In this document: one piece after another, positions 21,982 through 36,011 of the stretch
Layout: each line of letters opens with the position of its first letter
Position numbering within the stretch: the stretch's first letter is position 1
NCBI RefSeq assembly: GCF_025336485.1
Contig: NZ_JAODAB010000009.1
Coordinates: forward strand, 62,001 to 126,000
Length of the DNA stretch: 64,000 bases
DNA from: Pseudomonas citri
GTDB lineage: Bacteria; Pseudomonadota; Gammaproteobacteria; Pseudomonadales; Pseudomonadaceae
Reading direction: 5' to 3'
Made by a program: the position numbers and the translations under genes
The notes under the pieces: model-generated
Told to the model about the DNA's origin: nothing
Databases searched by the model: none
What the model saw: the letters and a program-made list of their open reading frames with translations, nothing else

Positions 21982-23874
21982 GTGGATTTCCCTTCCCGTT
22001 TTGAAGTGATCGTCATCGGCGGCGGTCATGCCGGTACCGAGGCAGCACTTGCATCAGCGCGCATGGGGGCAAAAACCCTGTTGCTGACGCATAACGTGGA
22101 AACCCTCGGCGCCATGAGCTGCAACCCTGCCATTGGTGGGATCGGCAAAAGCCATCTGGTCAAGGAAATCGACGCCCTTGGCGGCGCGATGGCCTTGGCA
22201 ACCGATAAAGGCGGTATTCAGTTTCGCGTATTGAACAGCCGCAAAGGCCCGGCGGTACGCGCCACGCGCGCCCAGGCCGATCGGGTGCTCTACAAGGCCG
22301 CTGTCCGCGAAATCCTGGAAAACCAGCCGAACCTGTGGATATTTCAGCAGGCTGCCGACGATCTGATCGTCGAACAGGACCAGGTACGCGGTGTCGTGAC
22401 CCAAATGGGTTTGCGTTTCTTCGCCGACTCCGTGGTACTGACCACAGGCACCTTCCTCGGCGGACTTATCCACATCGGCATGCAGAACTATTCCGGTGGT
22501 CGCGCGGGCGATCCACCGTCGATCGCCCTGGCCCAGCGCCTGCGTGAGTTGCCATTGCGAGTCGGTCGCTTGAAAACCGGCACGCCACCGCGTATCGATG
22601 GCCGGTCTGTGGATTTCTCGGTGATGGCCGAACAACCGGGCGATACGCCGATTCCGGTGATGTCGTTCATGGGTTCCAAGGAGCTGCACCCGAAACAGGT
22701 GAGCTGCTGGATTACCCACACCAATGCCCGCACCCACGAGATCATCGCGGCCAACCTGGATCGTTCGCCGATGTATTCCGGTGTGATCGAAGGCATCGGG
22801 CCGCGCTATTGCCCGTCGATCGAAGACAAGATCCATCGGTTTGCCGACAAGCAAAGCCATCAGGTGTTCATCGAGCCGGAAGGTCTGACGACCCATGAGC
22901 TGTATCCGAACGGGATATCCACATCCTTGCCGTTCGACGTGCAACTGCAGATCGTGCAATCGATTCGCGGGATGGAAAACGCCCACATCGTTCGCCCGGG
23001 CTACGCCATCGAATACGACTATTTCGACCCGCGGGACCTGAAGTACAGCCTGGAAACCAAAGTCATCGGCGGTCTGTTCTTTGCCGGACAGATCAACGGC
23101 ACTACCGGCTATGAAGAGGCCGGGGCCCAAGGTTTGCTGGCCGGGGCCAACGCCGCGCTGCGCGCCCAGGGCAAGGACAGCTGGTGTCCGCGTCGGGATG
23201 AGGCCTACATCGGCGTACTTGTGGATGACCTGATTACCCTGGGCACCCAGGAACCGTATCGGATGTTCACCTCCCGTGCCGAATATCGCCTGATCCTGCG
23301 TGAAGACAACGCCGACCTGCGCCTGACCGAGAAAGGTCGTGAGCTGGGTCTGGTGGATGACGCACGCTGGGCCGCGTTCTGCAAGAAGCGCGAGAATATC
23401 GAGCTGGAAGAGCAACGCCTGAAAACCACTTGGGTGCGCCCCGGCACCGAGCAGGGCGATGCCATCGCGGCGAAGTTCGGCACGCCACTGACTCACGAGT
23501 ACAACCTGCTGAACCTGTTGAGCCGCCCGGAAATCGATTACGCCGGCCTGGTGGAAGTCACCGGCCAGGGCGCAGAAGATCCACAGGTCGCCGAACAGGT
23601 GGAGATCAAGACCAAGTACGCCGGTTACATTGACCGTCAACAGGACGAAATTGCCCGTCTGCGCGCCAGCGAAGACACAAAACTGCCTGTGGATATCGAC
23701 TATGCAGCCATTTCCGGGCTGTCGAAGGAGATCCAGAGCAAGCTCAGTGCCACGCGACCGGAGACGTTGGGCCAGGCTTCACGCATTCCCGGCGTGACCC
23801 CTGCGGCGATTTCCCTGTTGATGATTCATTTGAAAAAACGCGGCGCGGGCCGCCAGTTGGAGCAAAGCGCTTGA
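21982..23874 (+). CDS. mnmG: tRNA uridine-5-carboxymethylaminomethyl modification enzyme MnmG (GidA)
   Basis: 630 aa. FAD enzyme that, with MnmE, modifies the wobble uridine. The N-terminal dinucleotide fold is [21 protein letters not shown], followed by [19 protein letters not shown] and the second motif [21 protein letters not shown]. The start is taken as GTG 21982 (GAGG 6 nt upstream); a GTG at 21979 is the alternative. Its 3' end overlaps rsmG by 4 nt. An exact DnaA box (22466-22474) and several 8/9 matches lie inside. Confidence 0.97.
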   Translation: MDFPSRFEVIVIGGGHAGTEAALASARMGAKTLLLTHNVETLGAMSCNPAIGGIGKSHLVKEIDALGGAMALATDKGGIQFRVLNSRKGPAVRATRAQADRVLYKAAVREILENQPNLWIFQQAADDLIVEQDQVRGVVTQMGLRFFADSVVLTTGTFLGGLIHIGMQNYSGGRAGDPPSIALAQRLRELPLRVGRLKTGTPPRIDGRSVDFSVMAEQPGDTPIPVMSFMGSKELHPKQVSCWITHTNARTHEIIAANLDRSPMYSGVIEGIGPRYCPSIEDKIHRFADKQSHQVFIEPEGLTTHELYPNGISTSLPFDVQLQIVQSIRGMENAHIVRPGYAIEYDYFDPRDLKYSLETKVIGGLFFAGQINGTTGYEEAGAQGLLAGANAALRAQGKDSWCPRRDEAYIGVLVDDLITLGTQEPYRMFTSRAEYRLILREDNADLRLTEKGRELGLVDDARWAAFCKKRENIELEEQRLKTTWVRPGTEQGDAIAAKFGTPLTHEYNLLNLLSRPEIDYAGLVEVTGQGAEDPQVAEQVEIKTKYAGYIDRQQDEIARLRASEDTKLPVDIDYAAISGLSKEIQSKLSATRPETLGQASRIPGVTPAAISLLMIHLKKRGAGRQLEQSA

Positions 23875-24515
23875 GTTCGATGGTCACCTCGCAGCACGCC
23901 GAAGAGTTATCCACAGGTGCCCGTCAGCTCGGCGTCAACCTGACCGAGGCCCAGCACGCGCAGTTGCTGGGCTACCTGGCGTTGTTGATCAAGTGGAACA
24001 AGGCTTACAACCTGACCGCGGTGCGCGATCCGGATGAAATGGTTTCCCGCCATTTGCTCGACAGCCTCAGCGTGATGTCTTTCATCGAAGACGGTCGCTG
24101 GCTGGACGTCGGCAGTGGCGGCGGCATGCCAGGCATTCCGCTGGCCATCCTGTTTCCCGGCTCGCAAGTGACGTGCCTGGACAGCAACGGCAAGAAAACC
24201 CGCTTCCTGACCCAGGTCAAACTCGAACTCCAACTGGATAACCTGCAAGTTATCCACAGTCGCGTCGAAGCGTTCCAGCCTGCGCAGCCGTTCAACGGGA
24301 TTATTTCCCGGGCGTTCAGCAGCATGGAAAACTTCAGCAACTGGACTCGCCACCTGGGCGACGCCGATACACGCTGGCTGGCAATGAAGGGCGTTCATCC
24401 GGCCGATGAGCTGGTAGCATTGCCGGCAGACTTCCACCTCGATAGCGAACACGCCCTGGCCGTACCCGGTTGCCAAGGCCAACGCCATCTGCTGATACTG
24501 CGCCGCACGGCATGA
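23871..24515 (+). CDS. rsmG: 16S rRNA (guanine-527-N7) methyltransferase
   Basis: 214 aa. It methylates G527 of 16S rRNA with SAM. The SAM-binding motif [18 protein letters not shown] is near residue 80, after the conserved [16 protein letters not shown] and [10 protein letters not shown]. The start is a TTG at 23871 with GGAG 8 nt upstream, overlapping the mnmG stop; ATG 23880 is the alternative. Two exact DnaA boxes lie inside (23907-23915, 24250-24258). Confidence 0.95.
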   Translation: MSSMVTSQHAEELSTGARQLGVNLTEAQHAQLLGYLALLIKWNKAYNLTAVRDPDEMVSRHLLDSLSVMSFIEDGRWLDVGSGGGMPGIPLAILFPGSQVTCLDSNGKKTRFLTQVKLELQLDNLQVIHSRVEAFQPAQPFNGIISRAFSSMENFSNWTRHLGDADTRWLAMKGVHPADELVALPADFHLDSEHALAVPGCQGQRHLLILRRTA

Positions 24516-24533
24516 TTGGGAACACAAGCAAGA

Positions 24534-25331
24534 ATGGCTAAGGTATTCGCGATAGCGAACCAGAAGGGTGGTGTGGGCAAGACCACCACCTGCATCAACC
24601 TCGCAGCATCGCTGGTCGCGACCAAGCGACGCGTGCTGCTGATCGATCTTGATCCACAGGGCAACGCCACCATGGGTAGCGGTGTGGATAAACATGGCCT
24701 GGAAAACTCCATCTACGATGTGCTGATCGGTGAATGCGACCTGGCCCAGGCCATGCATTTTTCCGAGCATGGCGGTTATCAACTGTTGCCGGCCAACCGC
24801 GATTTGACGGCAGCCGAAGTGGTGCTGCTGGAAATGCAGATGAAGGAAAGCCGCCTACGCAGCGCGTTGGCGCCGATCCGCGAGAACTACGATTACATCC
24901 TGATCGACTGCCCGCCGTCGTTGTCGATGCTCACCCTCAATGCCCTGGTGGCCGCCGATGGGGTGATTATCCCCATGCAGTGCGAGTACTTCGCCCTGGA
25001 AGGGTTGAGCGACCTTGTGGATAACATCAAGCGCATCGCTGAATTGCTGAATCCGGACCTGAAGGTCGAAGGCCTGTTGCGGACCATGTACGACCCGCGC
25101 CTGAGTCTGATGAACGACGTGTCGGCGCAGCTCAAGGAACACTTTGGCGAGCAGCTCTACGACACGGTTATCCCGCGCAACATCCGCCTGGCTGAGGCGC
25201 CGAGCTACGGCATGCCGGCCCTGGCCTACGATAAACAATCCCGTGGTGCGCTGGCCTACCTGGCCCTGGCGGGCGAGATGGTTCGTCGTCAGCGCCGTAA
25301 TCCTCGCATCGCTGCCGCCCAGCCAACTTAA
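24534..25331 (+). CDS. parA: Chromosome-partitioning ATPase ParA (Soj)
   Basis: 265 aa. ATPase that forms the nucleoid gradient pulling ParB-parS complexes apart. The deviant Walker A IANQKGGVGKTTTCINLA is at residues 6-23, with LLIDLDPQGNAT and the Walker B ILIDCPPSLSML. ATG 24534 gives the usual MAKVFAIANQKGG start. It lies 18 bp after rsmG and 9 bp before parB. Two exact DnaA boxes lie inside (24683-24691, 25016-25024). Confidence 0.97.
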   Translation: MAKVFAIANQKGGVGKTTTCINLAASLVATKRRVLLIDLDPQGNATMGSGVDKHGLENSIYDVLIGECDLAQAMHFSEHGGYQLLPANRDLTAAEVVLLEMQMKESRLRSALAPIRENYDYILIDCPPSLSMLTLNALVAADGVIIPMQCEYFALEGLSDLVDNIKRIAELLNPDLKVEGLLRTMYDPRLSLMNDVSAQLKEHFGEQLYDTVIPRNIRLAEAPSYGMPALAYDKQSRGALAYLALAGEMVRRQRRNPRIAAAQPT

Positions 25332-25340
25332 GGAAACCCC

Positions 25341-26213
25341 ATGGCCGTCAAGAAACGTGGTCTCGGACGTGGACTGGATGCGCTGCTCAGCGGTCCTACT
25401 GTCAGCGCGCTGGAAGAGGCGGCCGTGCAGGCCGATCAGCGCGAGTTGCAACATCTGCCCCTGGACCTGATCCAGCGCGGCAAGTACCAGCCTCGTCGGG
25501 ACATGGATCCCCAGGCGCTGGAAGAGCTGGCCCAGTCGATCAAGACCCAGGGCGTCATGCAGCCGATCGTGGTGCGTTCGATCGGCAGTGGACGTTTCGA
25601 AATCATTGCTGGCGAACGTCGCTGGCGCGCCAGCCAGCAGGCCGGCCAGGAAACCATTCCTGCGATGGTTCGCGATGTGCCGGACGAAACCGCCATCGCG
25701 ATGGCGTTGATCGAGAATATCCAGCGCGAAGACCTCAACCCGATCGAGGAAGCGGTCGCCCTGCAACGCCTGCAGCAGGAATTCCAGCTGACCCAGCAAC
25801 AGGTTGCCGAGGCGGTGGGCAAGTCCCGCGTGACTGTGGCCAACCTGTTGCGGCTGATTGCCTTGCCTGAAGTCATCAAGACCATGTTGTCCCATGGCGA
25901 CCTGGAAATGGGACATGCGCGGGCATTGCTGGGTTTGCCGGAAAATCAACAGGTTGAAGGGGCGCGACATGTTGTCGCACGAGGCCTCACCGTGCGCCAG
26001 ACCGAGGCACTGGTTCGTCAGTGGCTCAACGGTAAACCGGCACCTGTCGAAGCCCCCAAACCCGACCCGGATATCGCCCGCCTGGAACAGCGCCTGGCCG
26101 AGCGCCTGGGCTCTGCGGTGCAGATCCGCCATGGAAAGAAGGGCAAGGGGCAATTGGTCATTGGCTACAACTCCCTCGATGAGCTGCAAGGTGTCCTTGC
26201 ACACATTCGCTGA
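25341..26213 (+). CDS. parB: Chromosome-partitioning protein ParB (Spo0J)
   Basis: 290 aa. CTPase and parS-binding protein. The N-terminal ParA-contact region (MAVKKRGLGRGLDALL) is followed by the ParB/Srx nucleotide fold (LPLDLIQRGKYQPRRDM, the arginine patch GERRWRAS), the HTH for parS (TQQQVAEAVGKSRVTVANLLRL) and the C-terminal dimerization domain. AAGGAA precedes the ATG. Its sites in this window are 13211, 13841 and 62170. Confidence 0.97.
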   Translation: MAVKKRGLGRGLDALLSGPTVSALEEAAVQADQRELQHLPLDLIQRGKYQPRRDMDPQALEELAQSIKTQGVMQPIVVRSIGSGRFEIIAGERRWRASQQAGQETIPAMVRDVPDETAIAMALIENIQREDLNPIEEAVALQRLQQEFQLTQQQVAEAVGKSRVTVANLLRLIALPEVIKTMLSHGDLEMGHARALLGLPENQQVEGARHVVARGLTVRQTEALVRQWLNGKPAPVEAPKPDPDIARLEQRLAERLGSAVQIRHGKKGKGQLVIGYNSLDELQGVLAHIR

Positions 26214-26258
26214 AACAATTGCTCTTGTAGCGCGCAGTCGGAAATCACTACCCGGCAG

Positions 26259-26287
26259 TTGAATAGGGGCAGAACCGCCCCTATACT
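26259..26287 (+). promoter_or_regulatory. Sigma70-type promoter of the atp operon with hairpin in its spacer
   Basis: TTGAAT (26259-26264) and TATACT (26282-26287) are separated by exactly 17 bp, about 75 bp upstream of atpI. The spacer and part of both hexamers form an 8-bp inverted repeat, 26263-26270 with 26277-26284. Confidence 0.75.
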
Positions 26288-26361
26288 CTGCGCGCATTTT
26301 GTCGGCACAAATTATGCCAAGTTATTGAATTATGGCGGCCGGCTATTGGAGAGCAAAAGCG

Positions 26362-27655
<1,294 letters not shown>

Positions 27656-27679
27656 GACCAGTCTCGACTAGTCTGATGT

Positions 27680-27701
27680 CCTTCCCGGTCAAACGGGAAG
27701 G
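27680..27701 (+). other. Hairpin between atpB and atpE
   Basis: An 8-bp stem (27680-27687 with 27694-27701) and 6-nt loop lie in the 134-bp gap between atpB and atpE, without a T tract after it. It may be an RNA processing or stability element adjusting the high expression of subunit c, as discussed for atp operons generally; this is inference. Confidence 0.5.
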
Positions 27702-27774
27702 GGCCCGAACAGGCCATGATGAAACGATTTGTTTTACCGCTTTAAATTAAAAAAACCTAAACCATACGACGTAA

Positions 27775-28047
<273 letters not shown>

Positions 28048-28105
28048 TTACTCGGATCTCTCGAGTAGATTGGTTCGATGGACAACGTAACTGCGAGGTG
28101 TTGGC

Positions 28106-28576
28106 GTGAACATTAATGCGACCCTGATTGGCCAGTCCGTTGCGTTCCTGATTTTTGTACTGTTCTGCATGAAGTGCGTATGGCCTCCGGTCATTGCAGC
28201 ACTGCACGAACGTCAAAAGAAGATCGCTGATGGTCTGGACGCTGCCAGCCGTGCAGCTCGCGACCTGGAGTTGGCCCATGAGAAAGTGGGTCAGCAACTG
28301 CGCGAAGCGAAAGCCCAGGCAGCTGAAATCATCGAGCAAGCCAAGAAACGCGGTACCCAGATTGTCGACGAAGCCCGTGAACAGGCTCGCGTCGAAGCTG
28401 ACCGTGTGAAGGCTCAGGCTCAAGCCGAGATCGAACAGGAACTCAACAGTGTCAAAGATGCGCTGCGCGCCCAAGTGGGTAGCCTGGCCGTTGGCGGTGC
28501 TTCGAAGATCCTGGGTGCCACAATCGATCAAAACGCGCACGCAGAGCTGGTTAACCAACTGGCTGCTGAAATCTAA
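28106..28576 (+). CDS. atpF: ATP synthase F0 subunit b
   Basis: 156 aa from GTG 28106 (GAGG 7 nt upstream). One N-terminal membrane helix (residues 5-25) is followed by a long charged, Ala-rich helix forming the peripheral stalk dimer ([20 protein letters not shown]). It is 58 bp after atpE and 12 bp before atpH. Confidence 0.97.
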   Translation: MNINATLIGQSVAFLIFVLFCMKCVWPPVIAALHERQKKIADGLDAASRAARDLELAHEKVGQQLREAKAQAAEIIEQAKKRGTQIVDEAREQARVEADRVKAQAQAEIEQELNSVKDALRAQVGSLAVGGASKILGATIDQNAHAELVNQLAAEI

Positions 28577-28588
28577 GCGAGGGCGATC

Positions 28589-29125
28589 ATGGCAGAACTG
28601 ACCACGTTGGCCCGACCTTACGCTAAGGCGGCCTTCGAGCACGCTCAGGCCCACCAGCAACTGGCCAATTGGTCAGCCATGCTCGGCCTGGCAGCAGCGG
28701 TGTCGCAAGACGACACCATGCAGCGCGTGCTCAAGGCCCCGCGACTGACGAGCGCACAAAAGGCCGCCACGTTCATTGACGTGTGCGGCGACAAGTTCGA
28801 TGCCAAGGCACAGAATTTCATCCACGTCGTTGCCGAAAACGACCGTCTCCCGCTCTTGCCGGAGATTGCCGCGCTTTTCGACCTGTACAAGGCCGAACAA
28901 GAGAAGTCGGTAGACGTGGAAGTCACCAGTGCTTTTGCATTGAACCAAGAACAGCAAGACAAACTCGCCAAGGTTCTCAGTGCACGACTCAACCGGGAAG
29001 TGCGCCTGCAAGTCGAGGAAGACAAGTCCCTGATTGGGGGCGTTGTCATCCGCGCCGGCGACCTGGTTATCGATGGCTCGATTCGCGGCAAAATCGCGAA
29101 ACTTGCCGAAGCATTGAAATCTTGA
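28589..29125 (+). CDS. atpH: ATP synthase F1 subunit delta
   Basis: 178 aa. It links F1 to subunit b. The N-terminal [18 protein letters not shown] and the C-terminal signature [21 protein letters not shown] are diagnostic. Position between atpF and atpA is standard. Confidence 0.97.
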   Translation: MAELTTLARPYAKAAFEHAQAHQQLANWSAMLGLAAAVSQDDTMQRVLKAPRLTSAQKAATFIDVCGDKFDAKAQNFIHVVAENDRLPLLPEIAALFDLYKAEQEKSVDVEVTSAFALNQEQQDKLAKVLSARLNREVRLQVEEDKSLIGGVVIRAGDLVIDGSIRGKIAKLAEALKS

Positions 29126-29146
29126 GTTTGAAGGGGCAGCAGAGCA

Positions 29147-30691
<1,545 letters not shown>

Positions 30692-30741
30692 GCCGCAGCG
30701 GGAGCCGCAAGGCTCCCGCTTGCTAACCTGATAGGTGTTAC

Positions 30742-31602
30742 ATGGCAGGCGCAAAAGAGATTCGCAGTAAGATTGCGAGCATCAAAAGCACGCAAAAAAT
30801 TACCAGCGCCATGGAAAAAGTGGCGGTCAGCAAAATGCGCAAGGCACAAATGCGCATGGCTGCTAGCCGTCCTTATGCGGAGCGCATCCGCCAGGTGATT
30901 GGTCATCTGGCCAACGCCAACCCGGAATATCGCCACCCGTTCATGACCGACCGCGCCGTCAAGCGCGTTGGTTACGTTGTGGTGAGCAGTGACCGTGGTC
31001 TGTGCGGCGGCTTGAACACCAACCTGTTCAAGGCCCTGGTCAAGGACATGGCGGTAAACCGCGAACAAGGCGTCGAGATCGATCTGTGCGTGGTCGGTAG
31101 CAAGGGTGCGGCTTTCTTCCGCAACTTCGGCGGTAACGTCGTCGCAGCTATCAGCCACCTGGGTGAAGAACCGTCGATCAATGATCTGATCGGCAGCGTC
31201 AAGGTGATGTTGGATGCATACCTGGAAGGCCGGATCGACCGCCTGTCCGTGGTATCCAACAAGTTCATCAACACCATGACGCAACAGCCGACCGTGGAGC
31301 AGTTGATTCCACTGGTGGCGACCCCGGAACAGGAACTCAAGCACCACTGGGACTATCTCTACGAACCGGATGCCAAGGAGCTGCTCGACGGCTTGATGGT
31401 CCGCTACGTGGAGTCGCAGGTCTACCAGGCGGTGGTCGAGAACAACGCAGCCGAACAGGCCGCGCGGATGATCGCGATGAAGAACGCTACCGACAACGCC
31501 GGTGATTTGATCAGCGATTTGCAGCTGATCTACAACAAGGCGCGTCAGGCTGCGATCACCCAAGAGATCTCGGAAATCGTCGGCGGCGCTGCCGCGGTTT
31601 AA
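30742..31602 (+). CDS. atpG: ATP synthase F1 subunit gamma
   Basis: 286 aa. Central rotor shaft. The N-terminal coil [20 protein letters not shown], the [13 protein letters not shown] motif and the C-terminal coil [14 protein letters not shown] are typical. It is 50 bp after atpA; the gap holds a short GC-rich inverted repeat (GGGAGCC/GGCTCCC). Confidence 0.97.
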   Translation: MAGAKEIRSKIASIKSTQKITSAMEKVAVSKMRKAQMRMAASRPYAERIRQVIGHLANANPEYRHPFMTDRAVKRVGYVVVSSDRGLCGGLNTNLFKALVKDMAVNREQGVEIDLCVVGSKGAAFFRNFGGNVVAAISHLGEEPSINDLIGSVKVMLDAYLEGRIDRLSVVSNKFINTMTQQPTVEQLIPLVATPEQELKHHWDYLYEPDAKELLDGLMVRYVESQVYQAVVENNAAEQAARMIAMKNATDNAGDLISDLQLIYNKARQAAITQEISEIVGGAAAV

Positions 31603-33006
<1,404 letters not shown>

Positions 33007-33051
33007 TCCCGGCGCCCGGCAACGGGCGCTAATTTAGGTTGAGGCAATCAG

Positions 33052-33477
33052 ATGGCTATGACAGTCCATTGCGATATCGTCAGTGCGGAAGGAGAGATCT
33101 TCTCCGGTCTGGTCGAGTTTGTGGTTGCGCACGGTGACCTGGGTGATCTTGGTATCACCATGGGCCACGCGCCGCTGATCACCAGCTTGAAGCCAGGTCC
33201 GATTACTCTGACCAAGCAGGGCGGCGACAAGGAGGTGTTCTACATCTCCGGTGGTTTCCTCGAGGTTCAGCCGAACATGGTCAAGGTTCTCGCCGACACC
33301 GTGCAACGTGCTGCCGACCTGGACGAAGCCTCCGCTCAGGAAGCCGTCAAGGCTGCTGAGAAGGCCTTGCACGAGCGCGGCGCTGAGTTCGACTACGGTT
33401 CCGCTGCTGCACGTCTGGCCGAGGCTGCAGCCCAGCTGCGCACCGTCCAGCAGATCCGCAAGAAGTTCGGCGGCTAA
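33052..33477 (+). CDS. atpC: ATP synthase F1 subunit epsilon
   Basis: 141 aa. Rotor subunit and regulator of ATPase activity. The N-terminal beta-sandwich starts [17 protein letters not shown] and contains GHAPLIT; the C-terminal helical hairpin ends [15 protein letters not shown] 33052 (GAGG 7 nt upstream) is used; ATG 33058 is a near alternative. It is the last gene of the operon. Confidence 0.97.
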   Translation: MAMTVHCDIVSAEGEIFSGLVEFVVAHGDLGDLGITMGHAPLITSLKPGPITLTKQGGDKEVFYISGGFLEVQPNMVKVLADTVQRAADLDEASAQEAVKAAEKALHERGAEFDYGSAAARLAEAAAQLRTVQQIRKKFGG

Positions 33478-33503
33478 GCCGTCTGCTTTCTGTGCGATTG
33501 ATT

Positions 33504-33531
33504 AAAAAGGGTAGCCTCGGCTACCCTTTTT
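33504..33531 (+). terminator. Terminator of the atp operon
   Basis: A 12-bp stem (33504-33515 with 33520-33531) with a CTCG loop, A5 on the left and a T-rich tail on the right, about 27 bp after atpC. Typical intrinsic terminator. Confidence 0.88.
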
Positions 33532-33595
33532 TCTTTTTCCCCCGACACTCATCATTTGGTCACAGCCGCTGACCACCCAGGATTGGTAGCCAGTC

Positions 33596-34963
33596 ATGTC
33601 TCTTGAAATCGTTATCCTCGCGGCCGGTCAGGGCACGCGCATGCGTTCGGCGCTGCCCAAGGTGCTTCACCCGGTCGCCGGTAATTCCATGCTCGGGCAT
33701 GTTATCCACAGCGCTCGTCAACTTGATCCACAGCGCATCCATGTGGTGATTGGCCACGGTGCCGAAGCTGTACGCGAACGCCTGGCGGCCGATGACTTGA
33801 ATTTTGTCTTGCAGGACAAACAGCTTGGCACCGGTCATGCGGTCGCCCAGGCCGTGCCATTCATTACGGCCGAGACGGTGCTGATTCTCTACGGCGATGT
33901 GCCGTTGATCGAAGTCGACACCCTGCAACGCCTGCTCAAGCAAGCCGCGCCGCAACAGTTGGGCCTGTTGACCGTCGAGCTGGACGACCCCACCGGTTAC
34001 GGCCGAATCGTGCGCAATGCCGAAGGGCAGGTGGTTGCCATTGTCGAGCAGAAGGACGCCAACGAAGCCCAGCGCGCCATCACCGAAGGCAATACCGGGA
34101 TTCTGGCCGTACCGGCTGCACGCCTGGGCGACTGGATGAGTCGTCTGTCCAACAACAATGCCCAGGGCGAGTATTATCTGACCGACGTGATTGCCATGGC
34201 CGTGGCGGATGGGTTGGTGGTGGCCACCGAACAACCGCTGGACGCCATGGAAGTGCAGGGTGCCAACGATCGCCGGCAACTGGCTGAGCTGGAGCGCCAC
34301 TATCAACTGCGCGCCGCCCGCCGATTGATGGCCCAAGGCGTGACCCTGCGCGACCCGGCGCGTTTCGACGTGCGCGGTGAAGTCAGCGTCGGCCGCGATG
34401 TGGTCATCGATATCAACGTCATCCTTGAGGGCAAGGTCGTGATCGAAGATGACGTGGTCATCGGCCCGAACTGTGTGATCAAGGACAGTACCTTGCGCAA
34501 GGGCGCAGTGATCAAGGCCAACACTCACCTGGAAGGCGCGGTGATGGGGGAAGGCAGCGACGCTGGCCCGTTCGCCCGCTTGCGTCCGGGAACAGTCCTG
34601 GAGGCCAAGGCGCATGTGGGTAACTTCGTCGAGCTCAAGAACGCCCACTTGGGCGAGGGCGCCAAGGCTGGTCACCTGACTTACCTGGGGGATGCCGAGG
34701 TCGGCGCCCGCACCAACATCGGTGCCGGCACCATCACCTGCAACTACGACGGCGCCAATAAGTGGAAAACCGTCTTGGGCGAGGATGTGTTCATTGGTTC
34801 GAACAATTCCCTGGTGGCGCCTGTGGATATCTCCAACGGTGCGACCACAGCGGCCGGATCGACCATCACCCAGGCTGTGGATAACGGCCAATTGGCGGTA
34901 GGGCGTGCTCGTCAACGGAACATTGACGGTTGGAAGCGGCCGGAAAAGATCAAGAAGCCTTGA
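33596..34963 (+). CDS. glmU: Bifunctional UDP-GlcNAc pyrophosphorylase / glucosamine-1-P acetyltransferase
   Basis: 455 aa. It makes UDP-N-acetylglucosamine for peptidoglycan and LPS. The N-terminal uridylyltransferase has [18 protein letters not shown]; the C-terminal left-handed beta-helix acetyltransferase shows hexapeptide repeats from about residue 250, with GPFARLRPG and [19 protein letters not shown]. Two exact DnaA boxes lie inside (33702-33710, 34876-34884). The pathway partner glmS is 1 kb downstream. Confidence 0.97.
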   Translation: MSLEIVILAAGQGTRMRSALPKVLHPVAGNSMLGHVIHSARQLDPQRIHVVIGHGAEAVRERLAADDLNFVLQDKQLGTGHAVAQAVPFITAETVLILYGDVPLIEVDTLQRLLKQAAPQQLGLLTVELDDPTGYGRIVRNAEGQVVAIVEQKDANEAQRAITEGNTGILAVPAARLGDWMSRLSNNNAQGEYYLTDVIAMAVADGLVVATEQPLDAMEVQGANDRRQLAELERHYQLRAARRLMAQGVTLRDPARFDVRGEVSVGRDVVIDINVILEGKVVIEDDVVIGPNCVIKDSTLRKGAVIKANTHLEGAVMGEGSDAGPFARLRPGTVLEAKAHVGNFVELKNAHLGEGAKAGHLTYLGDAEVGARTNIGAGTITCNYDGANKWKTVLGEDVFIGSNNSLVAPVDISNGATTAAGSTITQAVDNGQLAVGRARQRNIDGWKRPEKIKKP

Positions 34964-35030
34964 CGTTATCCACAGCCCCTTGTTGGAGTGATGAGGGCGG
35001 CACATTCAACGTTGATGCAACCTGACCCAC

Positions 35031-35129
35031 CGCTATCGCGAGCAAGCTCAGCTCCCGCAGGGATCTAGGGTGGGCCAGGAGCTGTGAATACCTGAGGACA
35101 ACCCATGTGGGAGCAAGCTGCTCCCACAT
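35031..35129. repeat. REP-like pair after glmU; the second palindrome is terminator-like
   Basis: A degenerate REP (CTATCGCGAGCAAGCTCAGC, about 35033-35052) is followed by a palindrome with a 10-bp stem, 35105-35114 with 35120-35129 (ATGTGGGAGC and its complement), and then TTTGTTTTT. The latter can terminate glmU transcription. The region 34964-35030 also has an exact DnaA box at 34966-34974. No gene is seen. Confidence 0.65.
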
Positions 35130-35167
35130 TTGTTTTTGGGTGATTTCTGAATTTTTCTCCCGGCGCC

Positions 35168-35196
35168 TTGACGATATCGCTTCAATAGGTTTTGAT
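35168..35196 (+). promoter_or_regulatory. Putative glmR promoter
   Basis: TTGACG (35168-35173) and TTTGAT (35191-35196) are 17 bp apart, about 40 bp upstream of the glmR ATG. The -35 is good and the -10 is fair. Confidence 0.5.
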
Positions 35197-35209
35197 TAGT
35201 TACGTTATC

Positions 35210-35222
35210 TTTCGAATCGAAA
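35210..35222. promoter_or_regulatory. 13-bp palindrome in the glmR leader, candidate DeoR-family operator
   Basis: TTTCGAATCGAAA is symmetric around its central base and lies between the putative promoter and the ATG (35234). Several DeoR-family regulators bind TTTCG-containing repeats. That GlmR binds here is inference. Confidence 0.4.
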
Positions 35223-35233
35223 CTTACTTCATC

Positions 35234-36010
35234 ATGTCGAAGCGCAACACACCGCAACGCCGTCACAACATCCTTGCCTTGCTCCAGGAGCAGGGCGAGG
35301 TCAGTGTGGACGAGCTGGCCAAGCACTTCGAAACGTCGGAAGTTACGATCCGAAAAGACCTCGCCGCTTTGGAAACCAATGGCTTGCTGCTGCGCCGCTA
35401 CGGTGGTGCCGTGCCCATGCCCCAGGAGTTGGTGGCCGATAACGGGCAAACCGTCTCCAAATACAAGCAAGCCATTGCCCGGGCCGCTGTGCTGCGGATC
35501 CGCGAGCATGCGCGCATCATCATCGACAGCGGCAGCACCACGGCGGCCATGATCCCGCAACTCGGCCAGCAACCGGGGCTGGTGGTGATGACCAATTCCC
35601 TGCATGTGGCCAATGCCTTGAGCGAGCTGGAGCACGAACCGGTGCTGTTGATGACCGGCGGCACCTGGGACCCGCATTCCGAGTCTTTCCAGGGGCAGGT
35701 CGCCGAGCAGGTCCTGCGCTCCTACGATTTCGACCAGTTGTTCATCGGCGCCGACGGCATCGACCTGGTCCGTGGTACCACCACCTTCAACGAATTATTG
35801 GGCCTGAGCCGTGTGATGGCTGAGGTTGCCCGTGAAGTGATCGTGATGGTGGAGGCCGACAAGATCGGCCGCAAGATCCCCAACCTGGAACTGCCGTGGA
35901 GCAGCGTCCATACCCTCATTACCGATGATCGCATGCCCGTCGAGGCCCGCGACCAGATTCAGGCCCGCGGCGTCACCGTGATCTGCGCGCCTGTCAGCCA
36001 GGAGAAATAA
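35234..36010 (+). CDS. glmR: DeoR-family transcriptional regulator GlmR
   Basis: 258 aa from ATG 35234. The N-terminal DeoR helix-turn-helix ([24 protein letters not shown], then [13 protein letters not shown]) is followed by a sugar-phosphate isomerase-like sensor domain ([22 protein letters not shown]). It ends 1 nt before glmS. The position matches P. aeruginosa PA5550 (GlmR), reported as an activator of glmS; an effector such as an amino sugar phosphate is likely but not visible. Confidence 0.88.
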   Translation: MSKRNTPQRRHNILALLQEQGEVSVDELAKHFETSEVTIRKDLAALETNGLLLRRYGGAVPMPQELVADNGQTVSKYKQAIARAAVLRIREHARIIIDSGSTTAAMIPQLGQQPGLVVMTNSLHVANALSELEHEPVLLMTGGTWDPHSESFQGQVAEQVLRSYDFDQLFIGADGIDLVRGTTTFNELLGLSRVMAEVAREVIVMVEADKIGRKIPNLELPWSSVHTLITDDRMPVEARDQIQARGVTVICAPVSQEK

Positions 36011-36011
36011 C

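Noticed and set aside
36000..36011. glmS ribozyme upstream of glmS
   Set aside because: Only 1 nt separates glmR from glmS and no ribozyme fold could fit; the ribozyme is a Gram-positive feature.
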